Assembly (NCBI GenBank): GCA_001797815.1
Contig: MGQK01000078.1
Location: 2,213-11,098 of the forward strand
Direction: 5' to 3'
Origin: Deltaproteobacteria bacterium RBG_13_61_14
GTDB lineage: Bacteria > RBG-13-61-14
DNA: 8,886 nt
Positions within the stretch are counted from its first letter, which is position 1; each line of letters begins with the position of its first letter. The position numbers and the translations under genes were made by a program. Shown in pieces: positions 1 through 4,317 of the stretch. The notes beneath the pieces were generated by a model. It made no database searches. It was given only the letters and a program-made list of their open reading frames with translations, and was not told the origin of the DNA.

Positions 1-1002
1 TGCCCTTACATTTTGTTGAATAATCGAACGGGCGGCTTCATAGGCCCGGTCCATCTCGGCCGGGCCTGGCTGAGCCCCCGCGAACTTGACCCGGTCGCAG
101 AGATGAAGCGTGTTGCGCACCGCGTCCGCGGTTTCCTGATCGGCCGCCTGTTTCAGGGCGTCCGCGATCTTGTCCGTGGTCTGGCCCTGGGTGCGGATTT
201 GGTAGCGCTCGCGCAGATAACCCTTGAGCACCGCAGCCAGGCCCAGGAAATACTCGGCATAATGGCCGGCGATGCGGTGGGTCTCGTTGTCTTTCAATTG
301 CCGAAGGCAACGGTCTTCCAGGGTCTCAATCGGCTCGGATATTACTTCCGCCTTCTTTCTCCGGTCCCGGACCACGATCCAAACCAGTCCGGCCACCGCG
401 AGCACCAGCGCGCCAACGATGATCAGCTTGGCCCGATGGGGACTGATGACCTCGGTCAATCGGAGCCGCGGCTTGAGCACCGTGATTTCAAGCGGGTGGG
501 TCATGAGCTTCTGCTCGTCGCCTCCCCCGCGCCGGCGAAAGACCACGGCGGTCGCACCGATCGAAAGCTTGTCTTCCTTGTCCGCCGCCAGTTCGTAGCT
601 GTATTCGCGGACCACGTGAACCGATCCCTGGTCCGCAACCGCGCTGGCCTTGAAGGAATTGCCGGTTACCCGGATGCCCTCGGAGCGGGGCGGGTCCGGG
701 AAATCAAAGTCCAGCTCCGCGGTCTGCCCGGCCGGCTTCTTGTCCCAGGTAACCGTGATGACGTAGCGGAAGGGGTCGCGGGCATGGACTTCGGTCTGGT
801 CCAGCCTGGCGGAGATAGTGACCGCGGGCATTTCCCCGGGCGCGGCGGCTGCCGCCGCAGGGACCGATGCTGGCGCCGGCGATGGCTCAGCCGGCTGGCC
901 TAAATTGGGCGGGGGCAATTGGGGCATCCGGGTTTGGCCCAGGCTCGGGCCGGCCCAGAGGAGGATCATGGCCGCCATCAAGATAATTTGAAAATTCCGC
1001 AT
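1..1002 (-). CDS. BatD-like membrane protein, 3' end outside window
   Basis: An open frame of 334 codons runs off the left edge without a stop, so the C-terminus is missing. It starts with a signal peptide (residues 1-22, hydrophobic core IILMAAMILLWAG, cut probably after SLG). A Pro/Ala-rich linker follows (25-60), then a beta-rich extracytoplasmic domain (about 61-180, opening VTISARLDQTEVHARDPFRY). One membrane helix (191-211) leads to a helical cytoplasmic tail containing YFLGLAAVLKGYLRERY (251-267) and TTDKIADAL (275-283). This order resembles BatD proteins with a DUF4381-like tail, which usually sit with MoxR ATPase and von Willebrand A (BatA/BatB) genes in envelope or stress loci. Any such partners would lie beyond the left edge. 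An in-frame ATG at 1041 would add 13 residues and lies closer to the promoter, but neither start has a clear Shine-Dalgarno site. The family call is from recall of the domain pattern and is moderately sure; the reading frame itself is sure. Confidence 0.75.
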   Translation of the reverse strand, partial: MRNFQIILMAAMILLWAGPSLGQTRMPQLPPPNLGQPAEPSPAPASVPAAAAAAPGEMPAVTISARLDQTEVHARDPFRYVITVTWDKKPAGQTAELDFDFPDPPRSEGIRVTGNSFKASAVADQGSVHVVREYSYELAADKEDKLSIGATAVVFRRRGGGDEQKLMTHPLEITVLKPRLRLTEVISPHRAKLIIVGALVLAVAGLVWIVVRDRRKKAEVISEPIETLEDRCLRQLKDNETHRIAGHYAEYFLGLAAVLKGYLRERYQIRTQGQTTDKIADALKQAADQETADAVRNTLHLCDRVKFAGAQPGPAEMDRAYEAARSIIQQNVRA

Positions 1003-1077
1003 GGCTGATCGGCACCGATAAGAAAGAGGCTTCCCGGCCATTCTCCGCGGCGGGCCAGGAAACCCGTTAATGGCTCT

Positions 1078-1105
1078 ATTTTAAGCCGAGTTGCCGGGCT
1101 GTCAA
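1078..1105 (-). promoter_or_regulatory. Sigma70-type promoter for the BatD-like gene
   Basis: On the minus strand a perfect TTGACA (1100-1105) is followed after 16 bp by TAAAAT (1078-1083), which matches TATAAT at five of six positions. Transcription would start near 1071, about 30 nt before the upstream ATG at 1041 and about 69 nt before the ATG at 1002. Position and quality suggest the BatD-like gene has its own promoter and is not simply read through from the glycosyltransferase. Confidence 0.55.
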
Positions 1106-1150
1106 CCGGCCCGGCCAACTTGCCCACCCCCATTTTTTTCGGAATCCCCG

Positions 1151-1210
1151 GCAGGGGCGCGATTGATCGCGCCCTTGCAGGGGAGCGGGCGCAATGAATT
1201 GCGCCCCTAC
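1151..1210. repeat. REP doublet (BIME-like), two perfect palindromes
   Basis: The 270-bp gap between the glycosyltransferase and the BatD-like gene holds two perfect palindromes with 9-bp arms and a 2-nt centre: 1155-1174 (GGGCGCGAT/ATCGCGCCC) and 1187-1206 (GGGCGCAAT/ATTGCGCCC), 12 nt apart. On the minus strand the second is immediately preceded by GTAG (complement of 1207-1210). On the plus strand the first is preceded by GCAG (1151-1154). GTAG at the foot of a GC-rich hairpin is the hallmark of REP sequences moved by RAYT transposases, and two REPs in opposite orientation form a BIME. The doublet might also slow or end transcription from the glycosyltransferase, but no T-tract follows it on the minus strand. 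Confidence 0.6.
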
Positions 1211-1275
1211 ACCGGCCGAAAATATGCGGTGTAGGCAAAAAATGGGAGGTGCCCGGCCCGGCCAAAATCCAGCAA

Positions 1276-2223
1276 TTAAGACAATTTTCCCGGAGAAGCG
1301 TTCCCCATTTTCCAGAGTCGGATTAAGAAGACCAAGCCCCTGGGATGAGGGAGGAGCAAGGCCAGGAGGGCGAGAGGGAGGCGGAGGGATCGGGGCCGGA
1401 GGCGCCAGGCGGCGAGGCAATGGCAAAGGAATCCCCGGCGGTCGGAGTTTTGATACAAGGCCCAGGCGGCGAGGCGATGGGAGCGGACCAGGGTGGGGAC
1501 CAAAATGGGGTGCAGGACAGTGGAGCGGCGGAAGCTCCGCTTTTGCACCTTGATGGACTCCAGGATGTAAGCCAGTTGGTGCTGAGCCAAACCGTCGGGC
1601 AGGTCGCGCTTGACGACCAGGGGCTCGGGCAAATAGGCGATGGCTTGGCCGGCTTCCAGCAGGCGCAGGATCAAGTCCGCGTCTTCATGAAGCCAGAGGT
1701 CTTCGGCGAACCCGCCGGCGCGTTTCACCGCCTCGGAGCGGACCATCAGGTGCGAGGTGATGATGGGGGTGCTCATGAGCCGGGCCGGCGCCTCGGGCCC
1801 GTGCGGAGGCAGGCGGGTTGCATAGAAGGTGGCGCGAGAAGCCAGATCGGCGGGAACCTCCTGACCCTTGATCACCCAGCCGTCGCAGTGCACGAGCGCG
1901 ACCTCCGGATGCTGGTCCAGGTATTGCACCTGGCGGGCGAGCTTCTGCGGTTGCCAGAGGTCGTCGGAATCCAGAAAGGCGAGGTATTCGCCGGCCGCGG
2001 TTTGGATCCCGAGGTTGCGGGCGGCGGAAGCGCCTCGATGCTCCTGGCGCAGGGCCCGAATCCTGGGACCGCAGCGCTGGAGGGCCTCCCAGGTGCCGTC
2101 GCTGGAGCCGTCGTCCACCACCAGGAGCTCGAAGTCCGAGAAGCTCTGGCGGAGCACGCTTTCAACGGCCTGGGCGATAAGCTCGGCCCGGTTATAGACC
2201 GGGATGATGACGCTTACCTTCAT
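1276..2223 (-). CDS. Family 2 glycosyltransferase (GT-A fold)
   Basis: This 315-residue protein should transfer a sugar from a nucleotide-sugar donor to a lipid, polysaccharide or protein acceptor at the cytoplasmic face of the membrane. The N-terminus MKVSVIIPVYNRAELIAQAV is the standard GT2 opening, so the start at 2223 is firm. DDGS (37-40) and DSDD (85-88) are the donor- and metal-binding aspartate motifs. HEDAD (179-183) matches the region of the catalytic base. The last 45 residues contain a hydrophobic stretch (about 281-304) that may tether it to the membrane. Donor and acceptor cannot be read from the sequence. The ATG directly abuts a 30-bp mobile repeat and lies 13 nt after the transposase stop. 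The expected Shine-Dalgarno position is filled by repeat sequence without a GGAG-type match, so expression may depend on readthrough or reinitiation from the transposase message. Confidence 0.9.
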   Translation of the reverse strand: MKVSVIIPVYNRAELIAQAVESVLRQSFSDFELLVVDDGSSDGTWEALQRCGPRIRALRQEHRGASAARNLGIQTAAGEYLAFLDSDDLWQPQKLARQVQYLDQHPEVALVHCDGWVIKGQEVPADLASRATFYATRLPPHGPEAPARLMSTPIITSHLMVRSEAVKRAGGFAEDLWLHEDADLILRLLEAGQAIAYLPEPLVVKRDLPDGLAQHQLAYILESIKVQKRSFRRSTVLHPILVPTLVRSHRLAAWALYQNSDRRGFLCHCLAAWRLRPRSLRLPLALLALLLPHPRGLVFLIRLWKMGNASPGKLS

Positions 2224-2251
2224 TGGGGTCAGAGCTTCACTTTACACTTAA
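2222..2251 (+). repeat. 30-bp islet repeat, copy 1
   Basis: This is the left terminal repeat of the RAYT element. It begins ATTGGGGTCAGAGCTTCAC and ends TTTACACTTAA. On the minus strand it encodes the transposase tail L-S-V-K-stop, and its outer A-T bases form part of the glycosyltransferase start codon. Confidence 0.9.
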
Positions 2252-3190
2252 TGCTTCCGTGCGTTTCTGCAACCCCGGCTCCCGGCCCAGTCGCTCCTTG
2301 AATCTTCTCGTCCCCATCGAAACCGCCGCCGCCTTCGCCCCCATCACCCTCCCCACCTCCGTCGCCCCCAGCCCGCAATGCTCAACCAAATGATAATACG
2401 CCGCCAGCCGCGGCACAAAATTCCGCCGCCGCCGCATCATCTCCTCTCGTTTCACCCCAAACACTTCCGCCACCCGGCCGACCTCTGCCTCAACCTTCAC
2501 CGCCTCTCGCTTAACTTGCACAAAAGCCGGCACTGCTTCCCACCTACCCGCTGGCCCATACTTCTTCATCAACTCCTCCACCACCGCACCCGGGCCTAAT
2601 ACCACCGCGCTCCGGATTTCTTCCCAAACCTTCCCCCGCTTCCCGGCCAATGCCAGGCATTCTTTCCGGTACCGCCGCCTCTGCCCCGCCTCGCTCTGGC
2701 CATACTGCGCCAAAATCTCCCCCGGCTTGAGCCACCCAAACCGCGAACGCCCCCGCGTGTAATCCCGAAAACTCGACCATTCATATTCCGCCGGGTCCGC
2801 CACCATCCCCGCCCGCACCGGATTCAGGTGCAAATACATGGACAGGTTCAGCCAGTGCCCCTCGTCCACCACCAGTACCGCCTTAAACCGCCCCTGCAAC
2901 AAGTGCCCGCCCCGGTGGTGTCTCCCAAAAAATCGCCGGGTGTAAGTGCCGATCAGCCACTGCATGGCCCGGCTCAGGTTGGCCCGGGGCGTGCGCAGAA
3001 AGAGGTGGAAGTGGTTGCTCATCAGGCAGAAGGCGAAAAGCTGAAGATCAAAGCGCGAGCTGGCCGTGGCAAGGGTGTCGAGAAAAAGGTGTTTGTCGGC
3101 TTCGTCCAGAAAGATGTCCTGGCGGTTATTGCCCCGCGAGGTTACGTGGTAAATAGCGTCGGGAAATTGGATGCGCCAGGGTCGGGCCAT
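2237..3190 (-). CDS. REP-associated tyrosine transposase (RAYT, Y1/HUH family)
   Basis: This 317-residue protein is a single-strand DNA transposase that nicks through a 5'-phosphotyrosine. The N-terminus MARPWRIQFPDAIYHVTSRG is the typical RAYT opening. The metal-binding HUH motif is H60-F61-H62 in LMSNHFHLF. The likely nucleophile is Tyr119 in SMYLHLNPVRAGMV. Residues about 230-305 form a C-terminal domain resembling the DnaA-type helix-turn-helix (VAEVFGVKREEM, then LAAYYHLVEHCGL) found in many long RAYTs. Catalytic residues look intact, so it may be active. The final L-S-V-K-stop is encoded by the flanking 30-bp repeat. A good promoter just upstream would start transcription at or next to the ATG, suggesting a leaderless message. 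No Shine-Dalgarno site is visible. Confidence 0.93.
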   Translation of the reverse strand: MARPWRIQFPDAIYHVTSRGNNRQDIFLDEADKHLFLDTLATASSRFDLQLFAFCLMSNHFHLFLRTPRANLSRAMQWLIGTYTRRFFGRHHRGGHLLQGRFKAVLVVDEGHWLNLSMYLHLNPVRAGMVADPAEYEWSSFRDYTRGRSRFGWLKPGEILAQYGQSEAGQRRRYRKECLALAGKRGKVWEEIRSAVVLGPGAVVEELMKKYGPAGRWEAVPAFVQVKREAVKVEAEVGRVAEVFGVKREEMMRRRRNFVPRLAAYYHLVEHCGLGATEVGRVMGAKAAAVSMGTRRFKERLGREPGLQKRTEALSVK

Positions 3191-3196
3191 GCTGCC

Positions 3197-3225
3197 ATCA
3201 TGACAAAGCCTTCAGTCCTTGTCAA
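3197..3225 (-). promoter_or_regulatory. Candidate promoter of the transposase, leaderless
   Basis: On the minus strand TTGACA (3220-3225) is followed after 17 bp by CATGAT (3197-3202), four of six matches to TATAAT. The expected start point is within a base or two of the transposase ATG at 3190. That would give a message with no leader, a common way to keep transposase expression low. Confidence 0.4.
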
Positions 3226-3228
3226 GCC

Positions 3229-3258
3229 TTAAGTGTAAAGTGAAGTTCTGACCCCAAT
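3229..3258 (-). repeat. 30-bp islet repeat, copy 2
   Basis: This is the right terminal repeat of the RAYT element, inverted relative to copy 1 with one difference (TTCTGACC in place of CTCTGACC). It begins TTAAGTGTAAAGTGAAG and ends GACCCCAAT. Confidence 0.9.
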
Positions 3259-3407
3259 CTCCCAATCTCGTTGTAAGAGTAGACATAGACCGGGTTGACC
3301 GGAGTTGCTCCCGTGCAATCCGAGCCGGAGGTTAGGCCGGTATCGCAGTAAGCCAGAACCTGCCCGCTGTTATCGTGCTTGAAACTCATGGTCATTTCAT
3401 TGCTCAA
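3259..3407 (-). pseudogene. Short YD/Rhs-like coding remnant
   Basis: Between repeat copies 2 and 3 a minus-strand frame reads SFKHDNSGQVLAYCDTGL and ends its non-repeat part with VYVYSYNEIGRLG. That ending resembles the YD-repeat signature (Y-x-Y-D/N-x-x-G-R-L) of Rhs and related wall or toxin-delivery proteins. It is cut off on one side by a stop codon at 3408-3410 and on the other by repeat copy 2, where it runs on for about ten residues. With under 50 residues and no clean ATG (only TTG at 3407), it looks like a fragment carried or left by element movement, not a working gene. The family link rests on one motif. Confidence 0.3.
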
Positions 3408-3423
3408 TTAAAAACCTTCCTTG

Positions 3424-3453
3424 TTAAGTGTAAAGTGAAGCTCTTATCCCGAT
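3424..3453 (-). repeat. 30-bp islet repeat, copy 3 (diverged)
   Basis: It matches the family at 27 of 30 positions. The differences lie in the outer end, which reads CTTATCCCGAT where the others have CTGACCCCAAT. It has the same orientation as copy 2 and no adjacent inverted partner, so it looks like an old orphan end. Confidence 0.85.
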
Positions 3454-3484
3454 CTTTTATATATTATAGACAACTTTAATATAG

Positions 3485-3862
3485 CTATTTTCTAATATTT
3501 GTCCTCTTTAACAATTTTAATATAATGGGAATCCCTAACATAGTTATAATAAAAGAAATTATCACTGCAAATGCGACGATATATTGAAGATATTTAGTAT
3601 TTTTCAAAAGATATATTATAAAATACCATAATAAAGGTATAAATATAGCTGCTATAATCCATAAAATAAAGCTCGCTGGTAAATTTATTATCATATTATA
3701 CAAATATTTTCTGTAAAATATCATTGCGATTACAAACAGAATAGCAAAGAAAATCATTATATATTTTTCATAGTTGGGCTTATAAAAAATAATAATAGTT
3801 AATAATATAATTATAATAATTGGTATCCTAGGAAACATATTCTTGTTCATCTTGATCTTCAT
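3485..3862 (-). CDS. Hypothetical four-helix membrane protein, AT-rich
   Basis: I do not recognise this 125-residue protein. It starts MKIKMNKNMFPRIPIIIIIL and has four probable membrane helices at about residues 13-27, 34-50, 64-86 and 92-117. Loops are short and lysine-rich, and the tail is basic (LLKRTNIRK). It has no signal-peptide cleavage site, catalytic motif or cysteine pattern. An in-frame ATG at 3880 would add six residues, but the Shine-Dalgarno AGGAGGAG lies between the two ATGs, so the start at 3862 is preferred. Codon use (many ATA, TTA, AAA) is unlike any neighbour and fits a low-GC donor such as a Firmicute. Small immunity, bacteriocin-protection or toxin-like membrane proteins look similar, but nothing here shows such a role. 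A TATAAT at 3901-3906 (minus strand) could be a -10 box; no good -35 box accompanies it. Confidence 0.65.
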   Translation of the reverse strand: MKIKMNKNMFPRIPIIIIILLTIIIFYKPNYEKYIMIFFAILFVIAMIFYRKYLYNMIINLPASFILWIIAAIFIPLLWYFIIYLLKNTKYLQYIVAFAVIISFIITMLGIPIILKLLKRTNIRK

Positions 3863-3867
3863 TATTA

Positions 3868-3875
3868 CTCCTCCT
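3868..3875 (-). promoter_or_regulatory. Shine-Dalgarno site deciding the start of the membrane protein
   Basis: AGGAGGAG on the minus strand ends 5 nt before the ATG at 3862. It overlaps codons 2-5 of the longer frame that begins at 3880. This is close to the ideal anti-16S match and argues that the short start is used and that this is a real gene. Confidence 0.75.
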
Positions 3876-3916
3876 CTCATTAATGCCTATTTAATTGATG
3901 ATTATATTATTAGAGC

Positions 3917-3948
3917 ATAGGGGTCACTTCTGAAGTCGCTTGTCAAGC
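3917..3948 (+). repeat. Degenerate repeat end followed by tandem palindromes
   Basis: ATAGGGGTCA (3917-3926) matches the outer ten bases of the 30-bp repeat at nine positions and then diverges. It overlaps a palindrome ACTTC-T-GAAGT (3926-3936), followed after 1 nt by GCTTG-T-CAAGC (3938-3948). It may be a decayed end, or the end of a related element family. The 73 bp that follow, up to the MITE-like element, show only a 6-bp-stem hairpin at 3979-3996 (GCGGCT/AGCCGC). Confidence 0.4.
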
Positions 3949-4021
3949 CCCCCGATGTAATTTTTAGCAACTTTCTTCGCGGCTTATCCGAGCCGCCGCC
4001 GCGACCCTCCCAGACCCAGGC

Positions 4022-4051
4022 ATGGGGGTCAGAGCTTCACTTTACACTTAA
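4022..4051 (+). repeat. 30-bp islet repeat, copy 4
   Basis: Left terminal repeat of the MITE-like element, identical to copy 1 except for G in place of T at its third base (ATGGGGGTCAGA). Same orientation as copy 1. Confidence 0.9.
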
Positions 4052-4153
4052 CGCAGTGGAACTTGGCCGATACCACCGAAGCGCGAGGGGTTGCCTAACG
4101 GTCGCCTGAGAAGCTGGCCCTGATGGAATCTCGCCAAGCCATGCCTCATCCAT
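4037..4153 (-). CDS. Possible 38-residue peptide inside the MITE-like element
   Basis: The frame opens MDEAWLGEIPSGPAS and ends with L-S-V-K-stop encoded by repeat copy 4, exactly as the transposase ends in copy 1. The ATG at 4153 is preceded by a purine-rich stretch, AGGAGGGGAGAGG, ending 5 nt upstream, and by a candidate promoter. I recognise no family. A similarly short opposite-strand frame overlaps it, so this could be chance in a repeated non-coding sequence. Confidence 0.22.
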   Translation of the reverse strand: MDEAWLGEIPSGPASQATVRQPLALRWYRPSSTALSVK

Positions 4154-4221
4154 GAACGCCTCTCCCCTCCTCTCCGGAAATGAGAATCTAACGGAATTAA
4201 CCAACCTTCAAGCTCAAAGCG

Positions 4222-4251
4222 ATTCTACACTCTGGCGCCGTTTGCCGTCAA
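4222..4251 (-). promoter_or_regulatory. Candidate promoter inside the MITE-like element
   Basis: On the minus strand TTGACG (4246-4251) is followed after 18 bp by TAGAAT (4222-4227); each box matches five of six consensus bases. It points away from carB toward the short frame, the AT-rich island and the transposase, so it could drive the islet genes. Confidence 0.4.
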
Positions 4252-4287
4252 GAAAAAAATCGGAAACCTCGAATTCTTACTCTACCG

Positions 4288-4317
4288 TTAAGTGTAAAGT
4301 GAAGCTCTGACCCCAAT
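4288..4317 (-). repeat. 30-bp islet repeat, copy 5
   Basis: Right terminal repeat of the MITE-like element; identical to the reverse complement of copy 1 over 30 bases. Read toward carB's end it encodes I-G-V-R-A-S-L-Y-T-stop, so the last nine codons and the TAA of carB lie in the repeat. Confidence 0.92.

Larger units (their letters stand above)
2222..3258. mobile_element. RAYT transposase element with 30-bp terminal inverted repeats
   Basis: A 1,037-bp unit is bounded by a 30-bp repeat at 2222-2251 and its inverted copy at 3229-3258, which match at 29 of 30 positions. Both outer ends read inward as ATTGGGGTCAGA. The only gene inside is a Y1/HUH transposase, whose last codons and stop lie within the left repeat. 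No target-site duplication is obvious, as expected for HUH enzymes. Long terminal inverted repeats are not the classical hairpin ends of IS200/IS605 or REP elements, but on single-stranded DNA they could fold the whole unit into one panhandle. Confidence 0.75.
3454..3916. other. AT-rich island of foreign composition
   Basis: The composition drops abruptly from GC-rich to roughly a quarter GC by eye immediately after repeat copy 3. It returns to GC-rich at the degenerate repeat end near 3917. The island carries one membrane-protein gene with a strong Shine-Dalgarno site. Acquisition from a low-GC donor fits this; an assembly join between two genomes at the repeats is the alternative. Confidence 0.75.
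4022..4317. mobile_element. Non-autonomous MITE-like element related to the RAYT element
   Basis: A 296-bp unit is bounded by inverted copies of the same 30-bp repeat (4022-4051 and 4288-4317), with the same polarity as the RAYT element, but holds no transposase. It probably moves with the transposase of the neighbouring element. Its right end overlaps the last codons of carB. Inside, on the minus strand, there is a T-run after a weak hairpin (about 4253-4273) that might end carB transcription, then a candidate promoter and a very short frame. Confidence 0.7.

Noticed and set aside
13-903. A 296-codon plus-strand open frame at the left edge
   Set aside because: The minus-strand frame over the same bases has a signal peptide, a membrane helix and BatD-like domains and is open over the full length; the plus frame has none of these.
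1125-1140. T-run CATTTTTTTCGG as an intrinsic terminator
   Set aside because: No stable hairpin precedes it on the plus strand, and no plus-strand gene reads into it.
1151-1210. The tandem palindromes as a CRISPR array
   Set aside because: There are only two non-identical palindromes 12 nt apart, with no spacer-sized gaps and no cas gene.
1345-2301. A 318-codon plus-strand open frame opposite the glycosyltransferase
   Set aside because: Same antisense shadow effect; the minus-strand frame has clear GT2 motifs.
4152-4310. A 52-codon plus-strand frame (MNASPLLSGNENLTEL...) inside the MITE-like element
   Set aside because: It has no ribosome-binding site, overlaps the opposite-strand short frame and ends in the repeat by chance of its three-frame stops.
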